Assembly: GCF_001753165.1 (NCBI RefSeq)
Contig: NZ_CP017448.1
Location: 2,793,183-2,857,182, forward strand
Length of the DNA stretch: 64,000 nucleotides
DNA from: Acidihalobacter aeolianus
Lineage (GTDB): Bacteria; Pseudomonadota; Gammaproteobacteria; DSM-5130; Acidihalobacteraceae
Direction of reading: 5' to 3'
How positions within the stretch are numbered: position 1 is the first letter of the stretch; each line of letters begins with the position of its first letter. The notes below the pieces were generated by a model that was not told where the DNA came from, made no database searches, and saw only the letters and a program-made list of their open reading frames with translations. Made by a program: the position numbers and the translations under genes. Positions 17,553 to 26,339 of the stretch are shown piece after piece.

Positions 17553-18538
17553 CCCTGGGGCTTGAAATCGAATATCAAGGTACGTTGAAAAACACTTGGA
17601 TTAGGTGCCAAGGGCAATGGTTCCGAACGTCTGACCGCGACCTCGACCGAGTGTTTGAACAGTTCGTCGCCGGTGCAATCGGATATTTGCAGGCTGAGAA
17701 TATACCCCGCCGGGTCCTGCTGAACCATGACACGACAGCTTTGCCCCGGCTGGTAACCCGGTGGGATCACCCAATTGCTCTGCACCAGAGCCTTGATTGC
17801 AGCCAGCCATGAATTCTGCAGCTTCTGATTTCGCGCTGCAGTAATCGCCATTTGCTGTTTTTTCAAGGCCGCCGCCTCGGCAGCGATCTGCTCCTGCAGG
17901 CGCCGCTTGGCGGCCGCCTCTTCGGCCGCCTTGCGCTTCGCTTCGGCCTCCGCCTTGGCCTTGGCCTTGGCGGCTGCTTCGGCACGTTGTTTCGCTTCGG
18001 CTTCCGCCTTGGCCTTGGCTGCCGCCTCGGCGTGCTGCTTCGCTTCGGCCGCTGCCTTGGCCTTGGCTGCCGCCTCGGCGCGCTGCTTCGCCTCGGCCGC
18101 TGCCTTGGCCTTGGCTGCCGCCTCGGCGCGCTGTTTCGCCTCGGCCGCCGCCTTGGCCTTGGCTGCCGCTTCGGCGCGCTGCTTCGCTTCTGCCGCTGCC
18201 TTGGCCTTGGCCGCTGCTTCGGCGCGCTGTTTCGCTTCTGCCGCCGCCTTGGCCTTGGCTGCCGCTTCGGCGCGCTGCTTCGCTTCTGCCGCTGCCTTGG
18301 CCTTGGCCGCTGCTTCGGCGCGCTGTTTCGCTTCGGCCGCCGCCTTGGCCTTGGCTGCCGCTTCGGCGGCAACGTTCTTCGGCGGCGGCACCAGAGCCGC
18401 TTGAATCGGTGCGCCTGACGAGGCAGGCGTGATTGTGTGATCGAAGCTCAGGCCGATACCGAACAGAACCAACACGATCACGTTCAGCAATATCGCGGCC
18501 AACAAGGCCCAAGGATGCTCTCTCAGCTCACGCCACAT
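17549..18538 (-). CDS. tolA: Tol-Pal system protein TolA with a long repeat domain
   Basis: Spans from the inner membrane to the periplasm and transmits energy from TolQR to Pal/TolB. One transmembrane helix (~12-32) is followed by a Pro-rich turn, then eight 16-residue Ala/Lys/Glu/Gln repeats (60-187) and further charged helix to ~225 forming the long stalk. The C-terminal domain (~235-329) carries NSWLAAIKALVQSNWVIPPGY. The single-codon-level similarity of the repeats points to recent expansion. It lies 2 bp after tolR and overlaps tolB. Confidence 0.95.
   Translation of the reverse strand: MWRELREHPWALLAAILLNVIVLVLFGIGLSFDHTITPASSGAPIQAALVPPPKNVAAEAAAKAKAAAEAKQRAEAAAKAKAAAEAKQRAEAAAKAKAAAEAKQRAEAAAKAKAAAEAKQRAEAAAKAKAAAEAKQRAEAAAKAKAAAEAKQRAEAAAKAKAAAEAKQHAEAAAKAKAEAEAKQRAEAAAKAKAKAEAEAKRKAAEEAAAKRRLQEQIAAEAAALKKQQMAITAARNQKLQNSWLAAIKALVQSNWVIPPGYQPGQSCRVMVQQDPAGYILSLQISDCTGDELFKHSVEVAVRRSEPLPLAPNPSVFQRTLIFDFKPQG
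17978..18361. repeat. Eight tandem 48-bp repeats in tolA
   Basis: Each unit encodes 16 residues (AAAKAKAAAEAKQRAE, with two variants at the distal end). Silent differences alternate between neighbouring units in the half nearest the 5' end of tolA, so there the true period is 96 bp. This is a sign of duplication of a two-unit block by slippage or unequal exchange. Confidence 0.93.
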
Positions 18539-18540
18539 GC

Positions 18541-18981
18541 TCAGGGTCGCGTCTTGGCTGCCGGGGGTTCGGTGACGAGCCCCACCTTGTCCGCCCCTGC
18601 CTGCTGCAGGATACCCATCGCCTCGACCACACGGCCGTAGCTCACATGGCTATCGCCGCGCACGTAAACCTGGATCTTGGGGTGTTTGCGCAATACCTCG
18701 GTCGCAATGTGCCGCAAGGCGGCAGCATCCAGCGGCTGGGCCGGATTGGCCCCCTGACTCACGAAAAAAGCCCCGGAAGCATTCACCGTGACCGTCAACG
18801 GCACCTGCGATGCCTGACTGGAAACCGGTTTGGACGGTACCCGCGGCAGGTCGACCTTGACGCCTTGTTTGAGCAGCGGCGCGGTCACCAGGAAGATCAC
18901 CAGCAGGACCAGCATCACGTCAATGTAAGGCACGACATTGATCTGGGCCATGGGCTTGCGGCGACGGTAGCGGCGAGACAT
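18541..18981 (-). CDS. tolR: Tol-Pal system protein TolR
   Basis: An ExbD-family proton-motive-force component. A short basic cytoplasmic N-terminus (MSRRYRRRKPMAQ) is followed by INVVPYIDVMLVLLVIFLVT, which includes the essential membrane Asp, and a periplasmic domain with the PKIQVYVRGD segment. It works with TolQ to energise TolA. Length 146 is usual. It sits 24 bp after tolQ. Confidence 0.97.
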   Translation of the reverse strand: MSRRYRRRKPMAQINVVPYIDVMLVLLVIFLVTAPLLKQGVKVDLPRVPSKPVSSQASQVPLTVTVNASGAFFVSQGANPAQPLDAAALRHIATEVLRKHPKIQVYVRGDSHVSYGRVVEAMGILQQAGADKVGLVTEPPAAKTRP

Positions 18982-19005
18982 ATCGGAATCCGTTCGAGTG
19001 GCTTC

Positions 19006-19692
19006 TCAGCTCATCACCAGCTGGCGCTGCAGGAGCGCCAGAAATTCATCCTGGAAATTGTCATAGCGCGTCATCAGACGCTCCAATTCATCGGCGAAGC
19101 GGTTGTAGGCCACGACTGCCGGAATTGCTGCGAACAGGCCCATCGCCGTGGCGATCAAGGCCTCTGCAATCCCCGGAGCTACCATTGCCAGCGAGGCCTG
19201 CTGCACGTCGCCCAGCGCCATGAAGGCATGCATGATCCCCCACACGGTGCCGAACAGACCCACGTACGGGCTGACCGAACCGACCGTGGCAAGAAACGTC
19301 AGCCAGCGGCCCAGTTCGTCCTCCTCGCGCGAAGAGGCGACGCGCATGGAACGTTGCGCGGCGTCGATCACGAAACTCGGCACGGTCTCCTGATTAGGGC
19401 GCTGCAGGCGTAGATATTCACGGAACCCGGCCGCAAAAATACCTTCCATGCCACCCATTCCGCCTCGCTGCGTCTGCGCACGAATGGACTCGTAAAGCTG
19501 CGACAAGTTCGCCCCGGACCAAAAACGGTCCTCGAAACTGCCGGCCAGGCGGCGGGCACGCTTGAGCATGCGCCACTTCACGAAGATCATCGCCCACGAC
19601 AATATAGAGGCGATCATCAGCAACAACAGCACCAGTTGCGCCAGCAGGCTGGAATTGATGACCAATTCATAGAAAGTGGGATCAACTGACAC
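19006..19692 (-). CDS. tolQ: Tol-Pal system protein TolQ
   Basis: An ExbB/MotA-family channel subunit with three transmembrane helices (ELVINSSLLAQLVLLLL..., TFLATVGSVSPYVGLFGTVWGI, and AEALIATAMGLFAAIPAVVAY). I choose the GTG at 19692 because GGAGG lies 9 bp upstream and the protein then starts in the usual place (228 residues). The longer reading would add 34 residues copied from the end of ybgC in another frame. The start lies 11 bp inside ybgC, so translation is coupled. Confidence 0.95.
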   Translation of the reverse strand: MSVDPTFYELVINSSLLAQLVLLLLMIASILSWAMIFVKWRMLKRARRLAGSFEDRFWSGANLSQLYESIRAQTQRGGMGGMEGIFAAGFREYLRLQRPNQETVPSFVIDAAQRSMRVASSREEDELGRWLTFLATVGSVSPYVGLFGTVWGIMHAFMALGDVQQASLAMVAPGIAEALIATAMGLFAAIPAVVAYNRFADELERLMTRYDNFQDEFLALLQRQLVMS

Positions 19693-20098
19693 GAACGACA
19701 GCCTCCAGTAATTTTTCCGGAAATGCGGCGGGACGAAACGAGTCCGCATCGAGACAGGCGAGCCTGGCGTTGCCTCGGGCAAGCACGTTGACATCGCCGT
19801 CGTCTAAACGACGGACCTCGTGCTCAACGACGAGGCTCACTGCACGCACACTGGATACGGCAGCAGTGATTTCGAGAGCGTCATTGAAGCGGGCAGGCCT
19901 GAGATAGTCGACCGAAACCGAGCGTACGGCGAAAACCACACCGGGATCGCGCATCAACTCGTCCTGCTCGAAGCCAAGGCTTCGCAACCATTCGGTACGC
20001 GCCCTTTCCATGAACCTGAGGTAATTTGCGTAGTACACGACTCCGGCCGTATCCGTGTCTTCGTAATAGACGCGTACAGGCCAGGAAAACACTTCCAT
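19682..20098 (-). CDS. ybgC: Acyl-CoA thioesterase YbgC (Tol-Pal associated)
   Basis: A hot-dog-fold thioesterase of the 4-hydroxybenzoyl-CoA thioesterase type. It is linked with the tol operon and, in E. coli, with phospholipid synthesis. The active-site signature YYEDTDTAGVVYYANYLRFMERAR is present at ~11-34, with the catalytic Asp in DTAG. Length 138 is standard. It is the first gene of ybgC-tolQRAB-pal-cpoB; a good -35 (TTGACA at 20157-20162, minus strand) lies upstream, but I see no convincing -10. Confidence 0.95.
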   Translation of the reverse strand: MEVFSWPVRVYYEDTDTAGVVYYANYLRFMERARTEWLRSLGFEQDELMRDPGVVFAVRSVSVDYLRPARFNDALEITAAVSSVRAVSLVVEHEVRRLDDGDVNVLARGNARLACLDADSFRPAAFPEKLLEAVVRVS

Positions 20099-20244
20099 GA
20101 TTCGCTCCCGTAGCGCTGCGCATGTGACCGTGCGGCAGGCAACAAGGCGTGTATTCTGTCAAATCCGCTGGGTTTTGGCAGTCTTTTTTTATCCTGCCCG
20201 ATGTCGGCCCGAGACGCCAGACAGGGTGGAGCGAAATTAAATAG

Positions 20245-20339
20245 CCGGCGACGACCTCACAACAACCCGAGGGAGAATGTGTTGTGATGTCGCCGCCGGA
20301 AGGAGCGACAACGGAGCCCGCCGGCATGGGGCGGCGGGC
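20245..20339. repeat. Two adjacent hairpin-forming inverted repeats
   Basis: The first has 20-bp arms with two mismatches (20245-20264 and 20280-20299) around a 15-base loop. The second has perfect 8-bp arms (GCCCGCCG, 20316-20323 and 20332-20339) around an 8-base loop. They fill the gap between the small lipoprotein gene and ybgC. Neither has a T-run after it on the minus strand. They could be REP-like palindromes, an mRNA 3'-end structure for the lipoprotein, or a small RNA. Confidence 0.55.
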
Positions 20340-20352
20340 AAAAACTCACCCC

Positions 20353-20583
20353 TCAGGAAGCAGGGGATACTGGCGCGGCTGGCATGTGCGTGCCGGATTC
20401 AGGCATGCTCGCTGACGGCGCCGAAGGCATCGACGTACTACTGGCTGGTGCCGCCGCGGTGGGCGCCGAACCGTTTTGTCCGGAAGTTGCCGGCGTGGTG
20501 GACTCTTTCTTGCCGCAACCAGCCAACAGACCGGCGCCAAGCACGATGGCCACTGCAGCGAACTTCAGGCGTCTGTTACTCAT
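20353..20583 (-). CDS. Small putative lipoprotein, 76 residues
   Basis: I do not recognise a named family. The start has a basic n-region and hydrophobic core ending GAGLLAGCGKKE, a lipobox with Cys at ~23; the Lys residues after Cys suggest outer-membrane sorting. The rest is low-complexity Ala/Pro/Ser/Thr/Met and probably unstructured. The ATG at 20583 has AGAGGA upstream; another ATG two codons earlier overlaps that site. It lies between the response-regulator gene and the tol operon, transcribed the same way. Confidence 0.7.
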   Translation of the reverse strand: MSNRRLKFAAVAIVLGAGLLAGCGKKESTTPATSGQNGSAPTAAAPASSTSMPSAPSASMPESGTHMPAAPVSPAS

Positions 20584-20823
20584 ATGCATCCTCTATCTGT
20601 TTAAACACTGACCAGGCGTCGGGCACAGCAGACTTCGATGCAATCCCTAGCCCTCGTTACACAAATAGCAATTCAAACTGCGTGCCAGTTTTTTTTATTA
20701 TTAAAATTCAATGGATTATAAAGGCATGCGCGCCGAACACGCTCGTCGTAGCGTTTATTCCGTCTGCATACGGCGACACTTCAGGCAGCGATTAACCTAA
20801 GAGATTGAAATATCGAGGAATCG

Positions 20824-20847
20824 GACTGTCGCCTCACGGCGACAGTC
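20824..20847 (-). terminator. Hairpin directly after the GlrR-like gene
   Basis: A perfect 10-bp stem (GACTGTCGCC and complement) with a 4-base loop, immediately after the stop codon of the response-regulator gene. There is no T-run on the minus strand, so termination efficiency is uncertain. Confidence 0.5.
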
Positions 20848-22206
20848 TCAGGCGCGCTTAAACAATGCCGGATCGATATGGTGTCTATTCAATAACTTAT
20901 AGAATTCGGTGCGGTTACGCTTCGCCAACTTGGCCGCAGCGGTGACGTTGCCGTCGGTCAGCGTGAGGATGCGAGTGATGTACTCGCGTTCGGCCTGCTC
21001 CCGCGTTTCGACCAGGGAGGGCATCTCTGCTGGGCCCTCGTTGAGAGCCTTTTCCACCTGGCTCGCCGGGATCAGCGGCGTGGTGGTCAGCGCGATGGTG
21101 CGCTCCACGACGTTATGCAGTTGCCGTACGTTACCGGGCCAGTCGTAGGCCACCAGTCGTGCCATGGCATCGGGCGAAAAACCCTTCACCTCCTGCGGCG
21201 CGCGGTTGGCCGCCGCCGCCAGGAAATGCGCCGCGAGCAGAGGGATGTCTTCGCGGCGCTCGGCCAGGCTGGGCAGACTCAGCGTCACCACGTTCAGGCG
21301 GTAATACAGATCCTCGCGGAAGCGTCCTTCGCGCACGGCCGCGTCGAGGTCGCGATGCGTCGCCGACACCACGCGCACGTCGACCGGGATCGTGGCCACG
21401 GCACCGACCGGGCGCACCGCCCGCTCCTGCAGGGCGCGCAACAGCTTGGCTTGCGCCGACAACGGCATGTCGCCGATCTCGTCCAGAAACAGGGTGCCTC
21501 CGCGCGCCGCCTGGAACAGGCCCGGGTGGTCGCTCGCCGCGCCGGTGAAGGCACCCTTGCGATGGCCGAACAGCTCGGATTCGATCAGATTCTCGGGTAT
21601 CGCGCTGCAATTCACGGCCACGAAGGGTTCGCGTTGCCGGCGGCTGGCGCGATGAATCGCATGCGCCAGCAGTTCCTTGCCGGTGCCGCTTTCGCCCCGG
21701 ATCAGAATGCTCGCATCGGCACGCGCGGCTAGCTTGGCTTCCGCCAGGACCGCCTGCATCTCGGGACTTCGCGTGATGATGCCAGCGCTCCAGGTTTCCG
21801 TTTCGCTCTCTTCGGGAAAGCCGCCGCCAAGCTGGACGGCAGCATCTATCTGGGTCTGCAGCTCGCGATGATTGAAAGGTTTGGTGAGAAAGCCGAAGAC
21901 ACCGCGACGCGTGGCGGCAACCGCATCCGGGATATTGCCGTGCGCAGTCAGAATGATGACCGGGAGGCCGGTGTAGGCCCGCGCTATGGCATCGAACAGC
22001 GCCATCCCGTCCATCCCCTCCATGCGCAGGTCGGTGATGACCACCTGCGGCCGGAATACCGGCAGCTTGGACAAGGCCTCGGCACCACTTTGCGCGATCT
22101 CGACGTCGTAGCCTCCTACATTCAATCGCAACGAGAGGACGTGCAACAAATCCGGTTCGTCGTCGACCAGCAGCACGCGTGGCTTAGTTGAGGTTTTGTA
22201 ATTCAC
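20848..22206 (-). CDS. glrR: Sigma-54-dependent response regulator, GlrR/QseF-like
   Basis: An NtrC-family activator. The receiver domain (~8-125) has the acidic pair DDEP, phospho-Asp in VVITDLRM and Lys in TKPF. The AAA+ domain (~145-380) has GESGTGKE Walker A, the sigma-54-contacting GAFTGA loop and the DEIGDMPL Walker B. A Fis-type helix-turn-helix (NVTAAAKLAKRNRTEFYKLLNRH) ends the protein. The order kinase-lipoprotein-regulator is that of glrK-qseG-glrR, in which GlrR drives envelope-stress genes such as the small RNA GlmY in enterobacteria. Targets here are unknown. It overlaps the lipoprotein gene by 23 bp. Confidence 0.92.
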   Translation of the reverse strand: MNYKTSTKPRVLLVDDEPDLLHVLSLRLNVGGYDVEIAQSGAEALSKLPVFRPQVVITDLRMEGMDGMALFDAIARAYTGLPVIILTAHGNIPDAVAATRRGVFGFLTKPFNHRELQTQIDAAVQLGGGFPEESETETWSAGIITRSPEMQAVLAEAKLAARADASILIRGESGTGKELLAHAIHRASRRQREPFVAVNCSAIPENLIESELFGHRKGAFTGAASDHPGLFQAARGGTLFLDEIGDMPLSAQAKLLRALQERAVRPVGAVATIPVDVRVVSATHRDLDAAVREGRFREDLYYRLNVVTLSLPSLAERREDIPLLAAHFLAAAANRAPQEVKGFSPDAMARLVAYDWPGNVRQLHNVVERTIALTTTPLIPASQVEKALNEGPAEMPSLVETREQAEREYITRILTLTDGNVTAAAKLAKRNRTEFYKLLNRHHIDPALFKRA

Positions 22207-22747
22207 GGTCCTTCACCTGATTAAGCTGCGTTTCGATCTGGGTCAACGCCTTGAGTTTTGCGCGCAACTGCGTCGCATCCTGCCGCGCCTTGGCCAATAC
22301 CTGATCGGACGCCTGCCGCTGTTGCGCGATCGCGGCGAGCACACCTGCCAGTCCGTGATATGGCGAATTCCGGTTGGCGGCCACTGGCTGCAGCACGCTC
22401 TCCATCTGTTCCGGTGAAATGCAATCCGGCATCACCGCAGCCATCACCCCCAGCACCACCCTTGCGTAATCTCCGGAATCCGCGTCCAAATGCGTCTTCG
22501 ACTGGGTACACAACATCGTTTGACGGTCCGGAGGCATGACTGCCGCCTCGCCAGCGTAATTGAGCAGCGCCTTGATACCCGCCGATGGCGCCGGCAGAGG
22601 CGGAGGCGGCGACACGTGCTTGGCGGCCGGCGGGGCAGCGGGTGGCGCAACCGCACCTTGCTGTAAAAACGCGGGCAGTTTTGCACAACCGGATAGCGCC
22701 AGCACGCCAGCCAACCCCAACCATGCAGGCAAATGCCAGACCTTCAT
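22184..22747 (-). CDS. qseG: QseG-like outer-membrane lipoprotein of the sensor cluster
   Basis: Signal peptide with lipobox LSGC (~Cys21), then a Pro/Ala-rich spacer. A helical domain carries two isolated Cys residues (MLCTQSK, PDCIS) that could form a disulfide. The C-terminal coiled coil is rich in Gln/Leu/Lys (AKLKALTQIETQLNQVKDRE). In E. coli QseG lies between the kinase and regulator and helps the sensor respond to envelope signals. Sequence similarity here is judged by eye and position, so the name is tentative. The start overlaps the kinase stop by 4 bp. Confidence 0.72.
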   Translation of the reverse strand: MKVWHLPAWLGLAGVLALSGCAKLPAFLQQGAVAPPAAPPAAKHVSPPPPLPAPSAGIKALLNYAGEAAVMPPDRQTMLCTQSKTHLDADSGDYARVVLGVMAAVMPDCISPEQMESVLQPVAANRNSPYHGLAGVLAAIAQQRQASDQVLAKARQDATQLRAKLKALTQIETQLNQVKDRELQNLN

Positions 22748-24234
22748 CGTGTCTCATCCTCACGCAAGTCGGGGGGCAGTTCCACGACGAATACGGCACC
22801 TTCACCCTGCTGCGGTACGCCCAGTCCAGCCTTGCCGCGATGCGCCTGTACATATTCCTGAACGATGGCCAGCCCCAGACCGGACCCCCTCACCATGCCT
22901 TCCTGCGGCGGTCTCCCCCGGTAGAACGGCTCGAATAGGTGTGCCGCGTCTTCGTTCGCGACGCCAGGACCCTCGTCTGCCAGACGCAGCACCACCCAGT
23001 CTTCCGGCAAGGAAACATCGACATGCACCGTCGACCCTCGTGGTGCGTATTTGATGGCATTCGACAGGAGATTGTCGACCACCTGACGCAACTTCGCCTC
23101 GTCGCCCCACATCATCGCCCGCGTCAGATTGCGGTCGATATTCAGTCCACGCCCGCCGACCGCTGGTGTCAACGCCTTGATCGACTGCTCCACCAACTGC
23201 GCGAAATCCAGTCGCTTGAGGTCCAGGCTGGCAAACTGCCCCTGCAGGCGACTGTATTGCAGCAACTGCTCGATGCGCTGCTGCAACAAGCGCCCGCTGG
23301 CAGCCAGGATGCGCACCAGACTGGCCTGCTCGGCATTGAGCATGCCCAGCACCTGCTCGTCGAGCAAGGCCACGCCTTCGAGCATCGTCGTCAGCGGTGT
23401 TTTGAGATCGTGCGAAATATCGCGTAGGAAACGCTGCTTGCTCGCCTCAAGCTCCTGCAGGCGACGGCGTGTCCAGTCTAGACGTTCGCCCAGATATTCG
23501 AGGTCGCGCGGTCCGCTGACCGCCACGGTCTGGTCGAAGCGACCGTCGCCAAGGTGGTGGATCGCATTGTCGATCTGCCGCACCGGACGCAGGATCAACC
23601 GGCTGAGCACATAGGCGAGCAGAAAGGTCAGCGGCACCAGCAGCATCGCCCCCCATACCAAGACCCGCTGCAGCCAATCGGCATGCGCGCGCAACACGTC
23701 GACGCGCTTGCCGACCATACGACTGCTATCGATCCACAACTGATGCGCCTCACGGCTCAGACGGTCGAAACCTTCGATACTGGCCGGCGGAGCACCGGCC
23801 GCGGGCTTGGTTTCGGTCAATTGCTGGAAACGCTTCGCCAGTCGACGCTCACCCGCAGCCAGCCCGGCCACACGAGCCTTCAAGACGGGCCCCAAAGGCA
23901 AGGCCATCAGGCCGCTTACCGTATGCGCGAATTGCTCATGACTCGATTGGAAGACCTGCAGCAGCCCCCGATCGCCGACCACGAGATACTGCCGGGCGCT
24001 GCGCTCCATGGTCACCAGGTCCTCCATCAGCAACAGACTGCCCTGGGTGAGCTGGACCGCCTCGAACACGATATCTTCGCTCTGCCCCGCGATCCGATTG
24101 ACCTCGTAGGCCGCGCCCAGCACCACCAGCAGCAGCGGCAGGACCACGATGGCGAAGCTCAGCAGCACCAGTCCGCCCAGCGAGTGCGGCGGCCAGCGCC
24201 GATCGCCGAGCGCGGCGATCCATTTAATCGCCAT
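22744..24234 (-). CDS. glrK: Sensor histidine kinase, GlrK/QseE-like
   Basis: An inner-membrane kinase of 496 residues: transmembrane helix ~20-42, periplasmic helical sensor domain to ~185, second helix ([20 protein letters not shown]), HAMP, then HisKA with [17 protein letters not shown] (phospho-His). HATPase motifs follow: N-box [15 protein letters not shown]1 DEGPGV and G2 [10 protein letters not shown] start at the ATG at 24234, which overlaps the ruvB stop by 11 bp and gives a sensible membrane N-terminus. It phosphorylates the downstream GlrR-like regulator. Translational coupling to ruvB is unusual. Confidence 0.92.
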   Translation of the reverse strand: MAIKWIAALGDRRWPPHSLGGLVLLSFAIVVLPLLLVVLGAAYEVNRIAGQSEDIVFEAVQLTQGSLLLMEDLVTMERSARQYLVVGDRGLLQVFQSSHEQFAHTVSGLMALPLGPVLKARVAGLAAGERRLAKRFQQLTETKPAAGAPPASIEGFDRLSREAHQLWIDSSRMVGKRVDVLRAHADWLQRVLVWGAMLLVPLTFLLAYVLSRLILRPVRQIDNAIHHLGDGRFDQTVAVSGPRDLEYLGERLDWTRRRLQELEASKQRFLRDISHDLKTPLTTMLEGVALLDEQVLGMLNAEQASLVRILAASGRLLQQRIEQLLQYSRLQGQFASLDLKRLDFAQLVEQSIKALTPAVGGRGLNIDRNLTRAMMWGDEAKLRQVVDNLLSNAIKYAPRGSTVHVDVSLPEDWVVLRLADEGPGVANEDAAHLFEPFYRGRPPQEGMVRGSGLGLAIVQEYVQAHRGKAGLGVPQQGEGAVFVVELPPDLREDETR

Positions 24235-25252
24235 CGTCGGGAAACAGCTCCCCTGCGGTCGGCGCCTTGAGACCGAAATGGGACCAGGCGCGATGGCCGG
24301 CGACGCGCCCACGGGCGGTGCGGGTCAGAAAGCCCTGCTGGATCAGGTAGGGTTCGATGACATCCTCGATAGTGCCCCGCTCGTCGCCGATAGCAGCGGC
24401 CAGGCTATCCACGCCGACCGGCCCGCCGCCGAAGCGCTCCATCACCGCCAGCAGCAGACGCCGGTCCATATGATCCAGTCCGTAGCGGTCGACGTTGAGC
24501 ATGTCGAGGGCGCGACTGGCGACGCCGCTGCTGATGGCACCGTCCGCCTTGACCTGGGCGAAATCGCGCACGCGACGCAGCAGTCGATTGGCGATCCGGG
24601 GTGTGCCGCGGCCGCGCTGGGCGATCTCGCCCGCGCCCTCGCTATCGATAGCGACACCCAGTATGCCCGCGGCGCGGCTGACGATACGTGTAAGATCCTC
24701 GGTGCCATAGAACTCCAGCCGCTGCACGATGCCGAAGCGATCGCGCAGCGGCGAGGTCAGCAGCCCCGCCCGGGTGGTCGCCCCCACCAGGGTGAAGGGC
24801 GGCAGATCGAGCTTGATCGAGCGCGCCGCCGGACCTTCGCCGATCACGATATCGAGCTGGAAATCCTCCATCGCGGGATAGAGGATTTCCTCGACCATCG
24901 GGCTCAGCCGGTGGATTTCATCGACGAACAGCACGTCGTTGGGTTCGAGATTGGTCAGCAGCGCGGCCAGGTCTCCGGGCTTTTCCAGCACCGGCCCGGA
25001 GGTCTGGCGCAGGTTCGCCCCAAGCTCGTTGGCGACGATATGCGCCAGGGTGGTCTTGCCTAACCCCGGCGGTCCGAAGATCAGGGTATGGTCCAGCGCC
25101 TCGCCGCGACCGCGCGCAGCCTCGATGAAGATCGACATCTGCTCGCAGACGGCGGGCTGTCCGACGTATTCCGCCAGCCGACGCGGGCGGATGCCGGCAT
25201 CGGCGTCGCTGCCCTGGCGTTCACCGCTCAAAAGACGTTCGTCGCCGCTCAC
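24224..25252 (-). CDS. ruvB: Holliday junction branch migration DNA helicase RuvB
   Basis: The hexameric AAA+ motor that drives branch migration with RuvA. The GTG at 25252 gives 342 residues, the usual length; the much longer reading upstream comes from another frame of ruvA. Motifs: [11 protein letters not shown] near the start, Walker [11 protein letters not shown], Walker [10 protein letters not shown], sensor 1 GATTRAG, and a C-terminal winged helix ([17 protein letters not shown]). It overlaps ruvA by 4 bp and the kinase gene by 11 bp. Confidence 0.97.
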   Translation of the reverse strand: MSGDERLLSGERQGSDADAGIRPRRLAEYVGQPAVCEQMSIFIEAARGRGEALDHTLIFGPPGLGKTTLAHIVANELGANLRQTSGPVLEKPGDLAALLTNLEPNDVLFVDEIHRLSPMVEEILYPAMEDFQLDIVIGEGPAARSIKLDLPPFTLVGATTRAGLLTSPLRDRFGIVQRLEFYGTEDLTRIVSRAAGILGVAIDSEGAGEIAQRGRGTPRIANRLLRRVRDFAQVKADGAISSGVASRALDMLNVDRYGLDHMDRRLLLAVMERFGGGPVGVDSLAAAIGDERGTIEDVIEPYLIQQGFLTRTARGRVAGHRAWSHFGLKAPTAGELFPDDGD

Positions 25253-25851
25253 CGTACCGCCGCCTTGAGTGCCTGACGGATGAGAGTCTCGGCATCCTGG
25301 CCGTCGCCGGCTGCCGCCGCGATCATCCTGCTGGCCTCTGGCGGCCGGTAACCGAGGGCGATCAGCGCACTGACGGCCTCCTCCTCGGCATTTGCCATCG
25401 TCGGCACGGCGGGAGACGCGGCGGACGGCGATCCGGCGGCGCCGACGCCGGTTGGCAGACGGTCGCGGAGTTCCACGATCAGGCGCTCGGCGGTCTTCTT
25501 GCCGATGCCCGGCAGACGCACCAGCCGCGCGCTGTCGCCGGCCCGGATGCAATCCGCAAAGGTCACCGCATCCATGCCGGAGAGGATTGCCAGCGCCACT
25601 CTCGCCCCCACGCCGTTGACCTTGAGCAGCTCGCGAAACAGCGCGCGCTCGCTCTCGGCGGCGAAGCCGAACAACTGATGGGCATCCTCGCGAATGTGCA
25701 GATGGGTGTGCAGGACCACCTCGGCACCCACCTCGGGCAACACGTAGAAGGTCGACATCGGCGCCTCGACCTCGTAGCCGACGCCGCCCACCTCGAGCAA
25801 CAACCGCGGTGGCTGCTTGAGCAGCAGAGAGCCCCTGAGACGCCCGATCAC
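25249..25851 (-). CDS. ruvA: Holliday junction DNA helicase subunit RuvA
   Basis: Binds the four-way junction and recruits RuvB. The GTG at 25851 ([10 protein letters not shown]) is the family start and forms GTGA with the ruvC stop. An OB-fold N-terminus is followed by two helix-hairpin-helix motifs ([35 protein letters not shown]). A flexible linker precedes the C-terminal domain III ([21 protein letters not shown]). 200 residues, normal. Confidence 0.97.
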   Translation of the reverse strand: MIGRLRGSLLLKQPPRLLLEVGGVGYEVEAPMSTFYVLPEVGAEVVLHTHLHIREDAHQLFGFAAESERALFRELLKVNGVGARVALAILSGMDAVTFADCIRAGDSARLVRLPGIGKKTAERLIVELRDRLPTGVGAAGSPSAASPAVPTMANAEEEAVSALIALGYRPPEASRMIAAAAGDGQDAETLIRQALKAAVR

Positions 25852-26339
25852 CGCACCACCCTCGCGCCTAGCGGATTCAGGCCGGTGTGCGCATGGCACA
25901 CCGCGATGGCCAGCGCGTCTGCGGCGTCCGCCTGCGGTTTGTGATCCATCCCGAGCAATATCCGGACCATGTGCTGTACTTGCATCTTGTCCGCCGCTCC
26001 CGTTCCCACCACGGCCAGTTTGACCTCGCGCGGCGCGTATTCCCGCACCGGCACCCCGGCAACCACGCCCGCACAAATGGCGGCGCCGCGCGCCTGTCCC
26101 AGCTTGAGCGCGGAGGCCGGATTGCGCGCCACGAATACCTGCTCCACAACCATCACGTCCGGGGCATGGTCCTCCACGATCGCACCGATCTCGCGGTAGA
26201 TCCGCCCAAGCCGTTCGGCCAGATCGGTTTCCGGCAGGCGGATGCATCCACTGGCCAGATGGCGGCTGCGGCGACCGTCGCTTTCGATCAGCCCGTAGCC
26301 GGTGATTCGCGATCCCGGATCGACGCCCAGGATGCGCAT
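25848..26339 (-). CDS. ruvC: Crossover junction endodeoxyribonuclease RuvC
   Basis: Resolves Holliday junctions by paired nicks. RNase H-like fold with catalytic acids in [12 protein letters not shown] (Asp7), [10 protein letters not shown] (Glu) and the C-terminal [14 protein letters not shown] (two Asp). 163 residues. The ATG overlaps the yebC stop (TGATG), and the stop overlaps ruvA, so the ruvCAB genes are translationally coupled. Confidence 0.97.
   Translation of the reverse strand: MRILGVDPGSRITGYGLIESDGRRSRHLASGCIRLPETDLAERLGRIYREIGAIVEDHAPDVMVVEQVFVARNPASALKLGQARGAAICAGVVAGVPVREYAPREVKLAVVGTGAADKMQVQHMVRILLGMDHKPQADAADALAIAVCHAHTGLNPLGARVVR

Noticed and set aside
16212-17588. 458-residue plus-strand open frame
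   Set aside because: Antisense to tolB; no motifs.
17978-18361. Regular repeats considered as a CRISPR array
   Set aside because: No unique spacers; units are contiguous and translate in frame as the TolA stalk.
17852-18418. Repetitive plus-strand open frames rich in Cys/Gly/Leu/Arg or Ala/Ser
   Set aside because: Produced by the 48-bp tolA repeats read on the wrong strand or frame.
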